Assembly: GCF_014773225.1 (NCBI RefSeq) | Contig: NZ_JACXAJ010000008.1 | Coordinates: 1 to 64,000, forward strand | Direction of reading: 5' to 3' | Source: Pontibacter aquaedesilientis | GTDB taxonomy: Bacteria > Bacteroidota > Bacteroidia > Cytophagales > Hymenobacteraceae | DNA: 64,000 nucleotides | Shown here: piece after piece, positions 42,564 through 51,273 of the stretch | Position numbering within the stretch: position 1 is the stretch's first letter | Layout: every line of letters begins with the position of its first letter | Notes under the pieces: generated by a model | Database searches by the model: none | Told to the model about the DNA's origin: nothing | The model's input: the letters and a program-made list of their open reading frames with translations, nothing else | Program-made: the position numbers and the translations under genes

Positions 42564-43033
42564 GTGAATGAGTGATTGAGTGTTTCTTATTTATTCATAG
42601 ATTTTCGTGCTTTGGCCATGATGGATAAGACTTCTATGAACTCCTTTTTCAAGTCTTGAACAGTACCTGTAGCGGTGGTCCCAGATTCTTCCAGAAGTTC
42701 AAGCCAGAAAAGACTTTCATCGGCTTCCTCTATCACGATACAAAGTTTAGCATAAAACTCTGCGGATGACCTGGCTCTGCAGGCCGCTCTGTAGTTGGCG
42801 GCAACCGATGTGGCGGAGCGTAGCAGTTGTCGCTTCATAATAATTGCCTCTTCCACTTTTGGCAATTGCTTGCTAAACTTGATTACATCCAATGCAAGCT
42901 GCTTGGTACGCTGCCTGAAAAGCTCGGCAAACTGTTCTTTGGGTAAACGTTCTCTATCCACATTACTTAAATTTGATTTACTGTGAAATCAAAAAGTAAT
43001 CTTTATAGTTCAATAATGTAATCACTCATTCAC
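42564..43033. repeat. 14-bp inverted repeats bracketing the four-helix-bundle gene
   Basis: GTGAATGAGTGATT (42564-42577) recurs as its perfect complement AATCACTCATTCAC (43020-43033). The right copy continues as a tandem array ACTCATTC repeated three times. The two copies sit just outside the gene at 42587-42961, with AT-rich flanks. Confidence 0.85.
42587..42961 (-). CDS. four-helix-bundle protein (S23/IVS-like)
   Basis: The 124-residue protein starts with GTG (an overlapping ATG is out of frame). It has the S23-like four-helix pattern: IIMKRQLLRSATSVAANYRA near residue 40, then RSSAEFYAKLCIVIEEADES and FWLELLEESG, ending in a helix IEVLSIMAKARKS. Relatives are encoded in intervening sequences of 23S rRNA genes and as free-standing chromosomal genes of unknown role in Bacteroidota. 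Here it lies between terminator and a membrane protein gene and is bracketed by the inverted repeats at 42564 and 43020, as if the whole cassette moved as a unit. Confidence 0.88.
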   Translation of the reverse strand: MDRERLPKEQFAELFRQRTKQLALDVIKFSKQLPKVEEAIIMKRQLLRSATSVAANYRAACRARSSAEFYAKLCIVIEEADESLFWLELLEESGTTATGTVQDLKKEFIEVLSIMAKARKSMNK

Positions 43034-43057
43034 TCATTCACTCATCCAAAATTTAAC

Positions 43058-43531
43058 CTAACTCCAAAACGGATAATTCGGGTGAGCGAGCAGGTACACG
43101 GTATAGGTTAGCACTAAGCCATAAACAATGTGAGCGAAAATGAGTGTTATCAAGTAAGTGCGGAGTGAAATAATGGGTGGGCGTGGGTGTACCAAAAAGA
43201 AAAGGTACCACAGAAACATCGCCATTAGCCCATGCGCCAGCCCAAACAGGAAACCCCAGGAAGCATTGATCAGACCCACCTCAGAGTGCCACAATGCGAG
43301 ATAGAAAAGTGCGAATATAATCCCGATAATGTAGTGGGCTACTGTGCCGTATACCTTGGTGCTAACTGTATCAGATAATGTACAGTCCGGATGGGTCCGG
43401 TTGGTTAGCATAGTGCCCAGAATCTTGATAACTTTCATAACACGGTGCGTAACCAGCGAGAGCAGGTATAGGAAGGCAGTCATGGCGGCCGTAGCGGCGA
43501 GTCCGGCAATTACAGCGTAGAGGAGTTTCAT
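43058..43531 (-). CDS. hypothetical four-helix membrane protein
   Basis: The 157-residue protein has four membrane segments (about 4-27, 63-82, 90-115 and 122-147) joined by short loops; TVAHYIIGIIFALFYLALWH is the most conserved-looking one and a His-Pro-Arg stretch (VHPRPP) precedes the last. I do not recognise the family with confidence; it resembles small DUF6789-type membrane proteins. It may be co-transcribed with the UbiA gene upstream (69-bp gap). Confidence 0.7.
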   Translation of the reverse strand: MKLLYAVIAGLAATAAMTAFLYLLSLVTHRVMKVIKILGTMLTNRTHPDCTLSDTVSTKVYGTVAHYIIGIIFALFYLALWHSEVGLINASWGFLFGLAHGLMAMFLWYLFFLVHPRPPIISLRTYLITLIFAHIVYGLVLTYTVYLLAHPNYPFWS

Positions 43532-43599
43532 GGCACAGGCGGTTTTTGGTGTTATACGAAATCCGGCTACGTAGTTTTGCTCAAGGGCCTCTGAAGGAA

Positions 43600-44505
43600 T
43601 CAGGAGTTATAAAAGGTGCGCCAGACAAGCATGAGCATGAAAGCCAGACTGATACAAAGCGATGAGATTTTGTTCATGCGCATGGTATTCTCAAAGTTCA
43701 CCTCTTTGGGGTTTCGCCAGGATTTTAGCACCCAACGTGTAAAAAAGAAAGAGATAGGAGCGGTGCAAAGCAGGAAAATCAGCACGTTCAGTAGTTGACC
43801 GGCGTTAAGGTATAGCCCAAGCAAAAGCGCCGCGCCAAGGCTTAAACTTATCCCGGCAAACAGGAAGGTGCCCCGCACGCCCAACAGCAGACTCAATGTC
43901 TTGTCGCCTCGCTGGCTGTCTTCCTGGTGCTGGTAAATCTGGGTGAGCGGGTAGGAGCCGCACAAAAAGAGCGTGCTTACCATAGCATACCAAATGTTAG
44001 GCGGCTGCAGCACGTGCTGCAAGTCCAGACCAGCCCCCACCTGAACCGTCAGGAAAGTGAAAGCCCCCTGAAAAAATGTAACCACCACGGTACTGACGAT
44101 CGGGTATTTCTTGAGCCGGACCCCTCTGTAGCTGTAGGCCTTTGATACGAGCAGGTATACAGCAACCAACAGGGCAAATAGCGGCGATAGGAAAAGACTG
44201 CCCAGCACCGCGGCCACATCGAAAAGCACAACTAAATGAAATAACTCCTGCGTAACCTGAGGCGGCCGCTTGAGCCCGCCAATGCTGCCTTCGTCGCGGT
44301 CGTGGTAGGAGTTGTAACCGTTGCTGGCAGGATACACAAGCAGATGCAGGATAATGAAAACCCCCACCGCCCGCCACAAGGTATAGCCATCGGCCACACT
44401 CAGGGCAAACCAGTACACCGGCATCAGGTATACCGAAAACGGAATCCGCATCAGGGTGAGTGCACTGCTGTATTTTCCGGAAACAGGTATGGCGAGAGGT
44501 TTCAA
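43600..44505 (-). CDS. UbiA family prenyltransferase
   Basis: The 301-residue membrane protein shows eight or nine hydrophobic segments. The two Asp-rich sites of UbiA enzymes are present: NGYNSYHDRDEGSIGG near residue 62 and YQHQEDSQRGDKTLS near 188. Such enzymes join polyprenyl chains to aromatic or other acceptors. The acceptor is unknown; the next gene codes for a membrane-associated SAM-binding protein, suggesting a small lipid-modification pathway. The frame begins with TTG at 44505; an internal ATG at residue 19 is less likely because it would remove the first helix. Confidence 0.85.
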   Translation of the reverse strand: MKPLAIPVSGKYSSALTLMRIPFSVYLMPVYWFALSVADGYTLWRAVGVFIILHLLVYPASNGYNSYHDRDEGSIGGLKRPPQVTQELFHLVVLFDVAAVLGSLFLSPLFALLVAVYLLVSKAYSYRGVRLKKYPIVSTVVVTFFQGAFTFLTVQVGAGLDLQHVLQPPNIWYAMVSTLFLCGSYPLTQIYQHQEDSQRGDKTLSLLLGVRGTFLFAGISLSLGAALLLGLYLNAGQLLNVLIFLLCTAPISFFFTRWVLKSWRNPKEVNFENTMRMNKISSLCISLAFMLMLVWRTFYNS

Positions 44506-44515
44506 GGTTATAGTT

Positions 44516-44695
44516 GCTTAATTGTTAAACTGTTTAATTGTTGGTTGATAGGATTTTTGTAATAAGTTATTCGGATAGTTATTGCAGCTTCTTTTTTCAG
44601 ATGAATAGCCATGGCTAAGGGATAGCGCAAAGCCATCAACTTATCAGTTAAGCCAACCAATAATTCAACCATTTAACCATGCAACCATTAAACCA
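44516..44695. repeat. AT-rich intergenic repeats between UbiA and SAM-protein genes
   Basis: The gap contains repeated words of the AATTGTTAAAC / TTTAATTGTTGG / ATTTAACCATGCAACC type, related to those at 23291-23347 and about 31620-31710. They seem to form a family, with no coding potential. Confidence 0.5.
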
Positions 44696-45508
44696 TCAAT
44701 CAGGATACCCCACCAGATAAATAACCCGCTTCCCCAAACCCTTGCCAACGATGCCGCTACGCCAGGTATAGCCGGGCGGTGTTTGCACTTTTGCCACCAG
44801 TTGGTCGAGCATGCGCGGGTTGTACAACCGGAAGAGCGACACAAACCCATCCCACATAATGCCCAATGGAATGACAGGTATAAGATACGTGAAAAACAGC
44901 CGGTTTAGTTTGAACGGCCGGATAAAAGGCGTAACAGCCAGAATGATGAAAGGGAAAGTGAGCAGAAAGATGAGCAGTTCGCCCCAGGTTTTGCCGCCTC
45001 CCTCCAGTATGCCAATGGGGACACGCTGATTGGCGGCATCCTGCAGTATGGCCACCGCCTGGTTTGGCCTGAAATGGTGAAAAGAGGAAAACATGGTTCG
45101 CAGGCCCGTAATTTGTGGCGGTACCTTGGTGGCGTCGACAGGTGAGGCAATAAAACCGATCAGGCCACCGGATTGCTTTTGCAGGAACCTGTAGGCAGCC
45201 ATGTTGGGATACAGGTCGGAAAGGGATACTCGCACAGGTTCACCCATGCGCTGGCTCAGGTCCTGGCGTATCCCCTCTATGCCACCGCCTGCGCCCGAGC
45301 AAAGGTCTGTGAAATGCATCTGACCGCTGCGTCGCAGCATTTCCTCCAGCAAAGGTATGGCAGCATGGTAAACCCTAAGCTTCGAGATCATGAATCGCAG
45401 GAAGTCTAGCATGCCCTGCCGGAAAATGTGCGGGAACCAAGGCTGGTCTTCCAGTTCGAAAAGGTGCAGGCGAATGTTCAAAGGCAGCTGGGAATGTACC
45501 ATCCGCAT
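44696..45508 (-). CDS. SAM-binding-like protein with membrane hairpin
   Basis: The 270-residue protein starts with a methyltransferase-like core: motif I FTDLCSGAGGGIEGI (near residue 65), the acidic motif II VSLSDLYPN, and a later TMFSSFHHFRPNQAVAILQD motif, then GILEGGGKTWGE. The second half holds two or three hydrophobic segments (LLIFLLTFPFIILAVTPFI, FFTYLIPVIPLGIMWDGFV). This is a class I SAM methyltransferase-like protein with an added membrane anchor; methylation of a lipid-linked substrate is a reasonable guess only. It neighbours UbiA and an exported YCII protein. Confidence 0.6.
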   Translation of the reverse strand: MRMVHSQLPLNIRLHLFELEDQPWFPHIFRQGMLDFLRFMISKLRVYHAAIPLLEEMLRRSGQMHFTDLCSGAGGGIEGIRQDLSQRMGEPVRVSLSDLYPNMAAYRFLQKQSGGLIGFIASPVDATKVPPQITGLRTMFSSFHHFRPNQAVAILQDAANQRVPIGILEGGGKTWGELLIFLLTFPFIILAVTPFIRPFKLNRLFFTYLIPVIPLGIMWDGFVSLFRLYNPRMLDQLVAKVQTPPGYTWRSGIVGKGLGKRVIYLVGYPD

Positions 45509-45532
45509 ACTGCCCTACCCCCATAAAAGTTG

Positions 45533-45994
45533 CTACGGAAGTTTAGTGCCGCGTTGGCTCATCCAGGGATGCAGTTCCATAATCAGCTTTCCGGCTTTCA
45601 CGGCTGGGTCTGCTTCGGTCAGGGCTTTGGCTTCCTCCAGAGAAGCTACATCAAAAATGAAAACGCCACGCAGGTCACCGTTGTCCAGAAAGGGGCCAGC
45701 CATCACGAGTTTGCCATCGGCGGCCATCTTTTGGATGTGCGCCATGTGGCCACGCTGTATGCTGTTTATCTCTGCGGTGTCAGTTGGCTGGTAAGGTCCT
45801 TTTTTAAGCAGCGCCATGTAATACGTCTTCATCTGGCTCATGTCCATCTCGCCCTGTTGCTGGGGTGCAGCCAGGGCTTTGGCAGCCGGTTTTTTACTGG
45901 TAGCCGCTTTTGCGCTGGACTGGGCTTGTGTGCTTAGGGAAAAGCATAGGCCAAAGGCCAGGGCTATACCTGTGGTTTGTAGCAGTTTTTTCAT
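45533..45994 (-). CDS. exported YCII-domain protein
   Basis: ATG at 45994 gives 153 residues with a signal peptide (GIALAFGLCFSLSTQAQ) and an Ala/Lys-rich linker. A YCII-related domain follows (residues 60-150): YYMALLKKGPYQPTD, HMAHIQKMAADGKLVMAGPF and ELHPWM with the conserved His and Asp-like positions. The family is ferredoxin-like dimers of unknown or lyase function. Export is unusual for YCII proteins, which are mostly cytosolic. Confidence 0.85.
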   Translation of the reverse strand: MKKLLQTTGIALAFGLCFSLSTQAQSSAKAATSKKPAAKALAAPQQQGEMDMSQMKTYYMALLKKGPYQPTDTAEINSIQRGHMAHIQKMAADGKLVMAGPFLDNGDLRGVFIFDVASLEEAKALTEADPAVKAGKLIMELHPWMSQRGTKLP

Positions 45995-46044
45995 TTCTGT
46001 TGGGTGCAGACGCATTATTTGTTCAGAAGTATATCAGGAGCAAA

Positions 46045-46560
46045 CTAGGCTTTATTCTCCATAATACCAGCCGCACCCGCACCGATGCTAAAATTATCGC
46101 CGGTGTTGCTGAACAGTTGCCAGTATGCCTCCTGTGGTTTACTTAGGTCAGGAGCAAGCACCAGGCAGTCGCCGTTCACAAAGGTGAGCTCTATACCATA
46201 GGCGTCCTTTATCTCCACACGCTCAATCGCCAGTGCCTGACTGCTGATAACCACACCCTGCAGACGCTGATCGCGCAGGTTGGCGCCGGGAACTTTCCAG
46301 TCGAACTTGGGAGAGGGCAGGCCGGGCTCTCGTTTGCGCATGAACACCTCGCTGTGCTTGATCGTTTCGCCTTTAGCCAGGTGAAGTGTCCAGGGGCAAT
46401 TCACAGCTAAGGTATAGGCACCTACATCCAGTATGAGGCCCTGCGGGGTGGTATAGCTGGTTTTTCCGAAGTGGAAGTATTGCACCAGTTCGTTGCGGGT
46501 GGTCTTGGTGAGCGGCAGGCCTTCGATCTTTCCGAAAGCTGCTTGTAATTGCTGTTGCAT
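46045..46560 (-). CDS. hypothetical protein, 171 aa
   Basis: ATG at 46560 is preferred; the 36 residues before it (from 46668) look like a chance extension. The product is beta-rich with conserved-looking blocks: GKIEGLPLTKTTRNELVQYF, ILDVGAYTLAVNCPWTLHL, GVVISSQALAIERVEIKDAY and YWQLFSNTGDNFSI. I cannot name the family. It lies divergent to the PBP1A gene, whose promoter box is at 46675. Confidence 0.6.
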   Translation of the reverse strand: MQQQLQAAFGKIEGLPLTKTTRNELVQYFHFGKTSYTTPQGLILDVGAYTLAVNCPWTLHLAKGETIKHSEVFMRKREPGLPSPKFDWKVPGANLRDQRLQGVVISSQALAIERVEIKDAYGIELTFVNGDCLVLAPDLSKPQEAYWQLFSNTGDNFSIGAGAAGIMENKA

Positions 46561-46674
46561 GGGCGTGTCAGGTAATCCGGGGCAAAGATAGGCAGGAAGG
46601 GGAAATTTATACGTCTTCTGGGCACCGTTGGCTAAGTTTTGAGCGTTTCTCAGAGAGTATTTGTACACAAAAGG

Positions 46675-46682
46675 TATATTTG
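46675..46682 (+). promoter_or_regulatory. -7 box of the PBP1A promoter
   Basis: TATATTTG matches the TAnnTTTG consensus and lies 59 bp before the ATG at 46741. No good -33 box is seen. Confidence 0.5.
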
Positions 46683-46740
46683 CAGTAGTTTAGATAGAAG
46701 CGTACGGAAATTACGGGTACTTTGCCCAGGATACATTAAC

Positions 46741-49074
46741 ATGCTGCAAGAGCAAGAACAAATTAAAGAACCGATCAAGAGCAAGAGGTCGTTATACGGC
46801 CGTATGATCACATTTGCCTGGAAGACGTTTCTGTTGGGTATGTCGGTGGTCATTGTATACCTGGTGAGCGTGGAGTATAATTTCTTCTACCTCTTCGGGT
46901 CTTCTCCAAGCCTCGACCGCCTGGAGAACCCACGCAGCGACCAGGCTTCCGAGCTATACACCGCCGACGGACAGCTGATCGGCAAATACTTCCGCGAGAA
47001 CCGTAGCCCGGTAAGCTATAAGCAGATGTCGCCCACGCTTATCAAGGCGCTCGTTGCCACAGAAGATATCCGTTTCTACGAGCACTCCGGTATAGACCCT
47101 GCTGCCATATTCGGGGCCGTTTACGACAACCTGCGTGGTGAGAACCGAGGCGGCAGCACCATCACGCAACAGCTGGCCAAGAACCTCTACAAAACACGCA
47201 CCGACGACTCCAAAGGGGTGATGGGGCATATCCCGGGGCTCAATATTATCATCTCCAAAACAAAGGAGTGGCTCACGGCCATCAAGCTGGAGCAACGCTA
47301 CACCAAGGAGGAAATCCTGGCCATGTACCTCAACACAGTGGATTTTGGCAGTAACTCGTTTGGTATACAGGTAGCTTCCAAAACCTTTTTCAATACCTCG
47401 CCCGACAGCCTGAAGGCGGAGCAGGCGGCTGTGCTGATCGGCTTGCTGAAAGCCCCGACTTATTATAGCCCCCGTTTCAATCCGGAAAACTCGACCCGCC
47501 GCCGTAACACGGTGCTGGGTCAGATGGCCAAGTATAACTACCTCACACAAGCCCAGGCCGACTCGCTGAGCCAGTTGCCGCTTGCGCTGGATTACAAAGT
47601 AGAGAACCACTACGACGGGCCGGCAACTTACTTCCGGGGCGCTGTGGCCGACTTTATGAAAGAATGGTGCAAGCAGAACGGTTACGACCTATACCGCGAC
47701 GGCCTTAAGGTATACACCACCATTGATTCCCGCATACAGGCACATGCCGAAGCCGCCATGGAGCAGCAAATGCGCAACTTGCAGCGCCGCTTCGATAACC
47801 ACTGGAAGGACCAGAACCCGTGGGTGGACGAAAAGAACCGTGAGATTCCGGGCTTTATCGAAGAGACAATCAAGCGCACGGATTATTACCGTCGCCTCAA
47901 GAAAAAGCATGGCGATAATGTGGCAGCCATCAACAAAGAGCTGAACACCCCGCGCGAAATGATGGTCTTTACCTGGGAGAATCCCGAACGGGAGAAGAAA
48001 ATGACATTGTCGCCGCTCGATTCCCTGCGCTATTACAAGCGATTCCTGCACGGTGGCATGATGACCATGGACCCCTTTACAGGTGAGATAAAGGCCTGGG
48101 TAGGCGGTATCAACTACAAGTACTTCAAATACGATCACGTCAAGCAGGCACGACGCCAGCCGGGTTCCACTTTCAAGCCTTTCGTGTATGTTGCCGCCAT
48201 CGACAACGGTTACTCGCCTTGCGACAAAATAGTGGACAAACGCATCACCATCAATTATGTAGAGAACGGGGAGAAGAAGAGCTGGTCGCCGACCAATGCC
48301 GACTGGGAATATACCGGTGCCCCGATGACACTGCGCAGGGCTATGGGCAAATCCGTTAACTCCGTGACGGCACAATTGACAGAGCTGGTAGGCTGGGAAA
48401 CCGTAGTAGACTATGCGCACAAACTCGGCATCAGCAGCCCGCTAGACAAGGTGCCCTCCATTGGGCTGGGGCCAAGCGATGTGTCGGTATATGAGATGGT
48501 GGGTGCGTACAGCACCTTCCCCAATCAGGGTTTCCACACCAATCCCATGTTCATTACCCGCATCGAAGACCGCAACGGCAACCTGATCCACCAGTTTATG
48601 CCGGAGCAGAAGAAAGTGCTAAAGGAAGAAACCGCTTTCCTGATGATGCACATGTTGAAGGGAGGCATGGAGGAGCCGGGCGGTACGTCACAGGCGCTCT
48701 GGGAATACGACCTCTGGAAAGGCAACGAGATAGGCGGAAAGACCGGTACGACCTCTAACCACTCCGATGGCTGGTTTATGGGCGTCACCAAGGACCTGGT
48801 TTCAGGCGTTTGGGTAGGCGGTGAGGATCGCAGCATTCACTTCCGCACTTCCCAGCTAGGCGAGGGTTCCAAGACAGCTCTGCCGGTTTATGGCCTTTTT
48901 ATGGAGCGTCTTTACAAAGACAAAGAGTTGGGCTATACCATGGGGCGCTTCCCGGGACCAACCGTTGAGATTACCAAGAAGTATAACTGTACCACCGTTT
49001 TGCCAAGGCCGCAACCTGACTCCACCATGCTGGATCTGGAGCTTGACATCCTGAATCTGATAGATACATTTTAG
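46741..49074 (+). CDS. penicillin-binding protein 1A (class A)
   Basis: ATG at 46741 gives 777 residues, with an extended upstream frame lacking a start. After a cytosolic tail and one membrane helix (SVVIVYLVSVEYNFFYLFG) comes the GT51 transglycosylase with EDIRFYEHSGIDPAAI, RGGSTITQQLAKNLY and KEWLTAIKLEQRYTKEEIL, then the transpeptidase domain with SxxK in QPGSTFKPFVY (catalytic Ser), SVNSVTAQL and GKTGTTSN. It polymerises glycan strands and crosslinks peptides in the cell wall. It has its own promoter and a strong terminator. Confidence 0.96.
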   Translation: MLQEQEQIKEPIKSKRSLYGRMITFAWKTFLLGMSVVIVYLVSVEYNFFYLFGSSPSLDRLENPRSDQASELYTADGQLIGKYFRENRSPVSYKQMSPTLIKALVATEDIRFYEHSGIDPAAIFGAVYDNLRGENRGGSTITQQLAKNLYKTRTDDSKGVMGHIPGLNIIISKTKEWLTAIKLEQRYTKEEILAMYLNTVDFGSNSFGIQVASKTFFNTSPDSLKAEQAAVLIGLLKAPTYYSPRFNPENSTRRRNTVLGQMAKYNYLTQAQADSLSQLPLALDYKVENHYDGPATYFRGAVADFMKEWCKQNGYDLYRDGLKVYTTIDSRIQAHAEAAMEQQMRNLQRRFDNHWKDQNPWVDEKNREIPGFIEETIKRTDYYRRLKKKHGDNVAAINKELNTPREMMVFTWENPEREKKMTLSPLDSLRYYKRFLHGGMMTMDPFTGEIKAWVGGINYKYFKYDHVKQARRQPGSTFKPFVYVAAIDNGYSPCDKIVDKRITINYVENGEKKSWSPTNADWEYTGAPMTLRRAMGKSVNSVTAQLTELVGWETVVDYAHKLGISSPLDKVPSIGLGPSDVSVYEMVGAYSTFPNQGFHTNPMFITRIEDRNGNLIHQFMPEQKKVLKEETAFLMMHMLKGGMEEPGGTSQALWEYDLWKGNEIGGKTGTTSNHSDGWFMGVTKDLVSGVWVGGEDRSIHFRTSQLGEGSKTALPVYGLFMERLYKDKELGYTMGRFPGPTVEITKKYNCTTVLPRPQPDSTMLDLELDILNLIDTF

Positions 49075-49091
49075 GTATAGGAAGCATAATG

Positions 49092-49134
49092 AAACGAAAA
49101 GGGGCAGCTCGTATTGAGCCGCCCCTTTTCGTTT
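49092..49134. terminator. two-way terminator after PBP1A
   Basis: AAACGAAAAGGGGC (49092-49105) pairs perfectly with GCCCCTTTTCGTTT (49121-49134), and GCTC/GAGC pair inside. Between convergent genes. Confidence 0.88.
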
Positions 49135-49173
49135 ACCTTGTTTTCTTGGTGAGAAGAAGGTGATTTGCCAATT

Positions 49174-50085
49174 CTAGTCCTGCTTATAAAAAGACTCAAG
49201 TGCCTCCTCCAGGTAGTTATATTCATAAGTGAAACCAGTATGCATGACCTTGTTGGCGCTTACCCGCTGGCCTGTCAGGACGACCTCGCTCATTTCGCCG
49301 AGCATCAGATTAAGAGCGAAGGAAGGCACCTTCGGCAATACCAGTGGCCTGTGCATCGATTCGGCCAGCTCTTTGGTAAACTCCTTATTGGTGACTGGGT
49401 GAGGGGCCACGGCATTGTATACGCCTTCAAAATGTGTGTCTTCAATGGCCCGGATGTAAAGACGGCACAAATCATCTATGTGTATCCAGGACATGTATTG
49501 GCGACCGCTACCCAAGGGAGCACCCGCCATAAGCTTAACTGGTCTGGCCATTTGAGGCAGCGCACCGCCTTTGTCGCTTAAAACAATACCGGTGCGCATG
49601 ATAACAGTCCGTATACCCAAGTCTTTGATCTGCCATACAGACGCTTCCCAGGCTTTGCATACCTCTGCCAGAAAATCTTCGCCATAGGTGCTCTCCTCCG
49701 ACATCAACTGGTCTCCCGCATCGCCGTAAATGCCAACGCCCGACGCCGAAATAAAGCCTTTGACGTGATGGTCGCATTTTCGTAGACTGTCCAGCAGGAG
49801 CTGCGTACTGTCTACACGGCTGCGCAGTATTTCCTTTTTGCGCGCATTTGTCCACTTCTCGTCGGCCAAGCCGGCACCTGCCAGGTGGATAATGTAATCC
49901 GCGTAGGTGATGGCGTTTTCATCCAGGTAAGGCTCTTTCACATCCCATCGGAATGATTTGTAATGGGAGAACTTATCCGGGCTTCTGGACAAGTGCGCCA
50001 CTTCGTAGCCCTGGTCAATGAGCATTTCGGACAGCCGCGAACCAATAAGACCTGAACCTCCCGTGATGAGTATTTTACCTGGCAT
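49174..50085 (-). CDS. TIGR01777 family epimerase-like oxidoreductase
   Basis: The 303-residue protein is an atypical SDR: dinucleotide-binding ILITGGSGLIGSRLSEMLI at the N-terminus, SASGVGIYGDAGDQLMSEES near residue 110, and the C-terminal GVYNAVAPHPVTNKEFTKEL and MLGEMSEVVLTGQRVSANKV that define the YfcH/SDR39U1-like group. The cofactor is probably NAD(P); the substrate is not known. It is a single gene, followed by a two-way terminator. Confidence 0.93.
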   Translation of the reverse strand: MPGKILITGGSGLIGSRLSEMLIDQGYEVAHLSRSPDKFSHYKSFRWDVKEPYLDENAITYADYIIHLAGAGLADEKWTNARKKEILRSRVDSTQLLLDSLRKCDHHVKGFISASGVGIYGDAGDQLMSEESTYGEDFLAEVCKAWEASVWQIKDLGIRTVIMRTGIVLSDKGGALPQMARPVKLMAGAPLGSGRQYMSWIHIDDLCRLYIRAIEDTHFEGVYNAVAPHPVTNKEFTKELAESMHRPLVLPKVPSFALNLMLGEMSEVVLTGQRVSANKVMHTGFTYEYNYLEEALESFYKQD

Positions 50086-50207
50086 AAATGTATTTGGGTA
50101 AAAAGAATTATATAGAAATATACCTATACGAGCAAGTGGTAGGATTCTGTTATGAATCCGGGATAAAAACTCATAAAGGTCTGCGCAGGCCTAGTAAACA
50201 GTAGGCG

Positions 50208-50873
50208 CTACTTCTGGCGGATATGGCTCAGGAACTCGTTGCGGTACTGCTCCTGCTCAAACAGGCCAGAGTACTCAGCAGTGATGGTACTGCTGCTTAC
50301 GTCGTTCACGCCGCGGCTCATCACGCACAGGTGGTCAGCCTCAATCAGCACAGCCACATTCTCTGTTCTCAAGGCTTCCTTCAGTTCATTGGCAATCTGC
50401 ATGGTCATGCGCTCCTGTACCTGCGGGCGGCGGGCATAGTAGTGCACAATGCGGTTGAGCTTAGAAAGGCCGATCACATGCTCGTTGGGCATATAAGCTA
50501 CGTGCGCCTTCCCGATAATCGGCACAAAGTGGTGCTCGCAAGAGGAGTATACCGTAATATCGCGCTCCACCAACATCTGGTTATACTTGTACTTGTTCTC
50601 GAAGCGTCGGATAACCGGCTTGTTTTCGGGGTGGAGTCCACTGAAGATTTCCTGCACATACATTTTGGCAACGCGCATGGGCGTGCCCTTCAGGCTGTCG
50701 TCTGTCAGGTCAAGGCCCATGGTCAGCATGATCTCACGGAAGTGCCTTTCGATGATCACGATCTTTTCGGCGTCAGAAAGCTTAAAAGCGTCAGGGCGCA
50801 AGGGCGTTTCCAATGAACTCATCATGTGGTCATCCATCTCTTCTGCGTCGCGTCCCAGGTCCTGGTTATCCAT
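50208..50873 (-). CDS. folE: GTP cyclohydrolase I
   Basis: ATG at 50873 gives 221 residues; starts further up (50903) are possible. Zinc and active-site motifs are clear: YSSCEHHFVPIIGKAHVAYM and CVMSRGVNDVSSSTITAEY, with LKGTPMRVAKMY and KLNRIVHYYARRPQVQERM. It converts GTP to dihydroneopterin triphosphate for folate or biopterin. Its start overlaps the stop of the PTPS gene (8 bp), implying translational coupling. Confidence 0.96.
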   Translation of the reverse strand: MDNQDLGRDAEEMDDHMMSSLETPLRPDAFKLSDAEKIVIIERHFREIMLTMGLDLTDDSLKGTPMRVAKMYVQEIFSGLHPENKPVIRRFENKYKYNQMLVERDITVYSSCEHHFVPIIGKAHVAYMPNEHVIGLSKLNRIVHYYARRPQVQERMTMQIANELKEALRTENVAVLIEADHLCVMSRGVNDVSSSTITAEYSGLFEQEQYRNEFLSHIRQK

Positions 50874-51273
50874 TATATTTAACAAAGTTTCTTTCAGTTT
50901 CATAAAGCGTTACAGCCAAATCATAGTTCCCGTTGATCTTCGCCCGAAGCCGCTCCCAAATCACGATGGCGATATTTTCGGCCGTGGGGTTAAGTTGCTT
51001 AAACTCCTCTGTGTCCAGGTTGAGGTTTTTGTGGTCGAACCGTTTGATCACCTCTTCCTGCACCAGTGTGCTGAGTTTTTTCATGTCGTACACGTACCCG
51101 GTCTCCTCATCCACATGGCCGGTTAGCTTCACTGTGAGCTGGTAATTGTGACCGTGGTAGTTGGGGTTGTTGCACAGCCCAAAAACTGCTGCATTCTGTT
51201 CGTCGCTCCAGGCTGGGTTGTGCAAGCGGTGGGCGGCATTGAAATGCTCTTTTCTACAGATTGTTACTCTCAT
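50866..51273 (-). CDS. queD: 6-pyruvoyltetrahydropterin synthase / QueD family
   Basis: The 135-residue protein has the metal-binding histidines FNAAHRLHN and YHGHNYQLTV, the Cys in GLCNNPNYHGHNY, and GYVYDMKKL, DHKNLNLD and PTAENIAIVIWERL. The C-N-P-N-x-H-G-H-N-Y form is nearer to the biopterin-type PTPS than to many QueD proteins, so it might serve tetrahydrobiopterin (or queuosine) synthesis. It is directly coupled to folE, which supplies its substrate. Confidence 0.92.
   Translation of the reverse strand: MRVTICRKEHFNAAHRLHNPAWSDEQNAAVFGLCNNPNYHGHNYQLTVKLTGHVDEETGYVYDMKKLSTLVQEEVIKRFDHKNLNLDTEEFKQLNPTAENIAIVIWERLRAKINGNYDLAVTLYETERNFVKYNG

Noticed and set aside
43021-43045. ACTCATTC array as a CRISPR or satellite
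   Set aside because: Only three short units without spacers; it is better explained as part of the inverted-repeat edge of the four-helix-bundle cassette.
49174-50085. The TIGR01777 protein as sepiapterin reductase of a biopterin pathway
   Set aside because: Its motifs are of the SDR39U1/YfcH group, not of sepiapterin reductase; proximity to folE alone is not enough.
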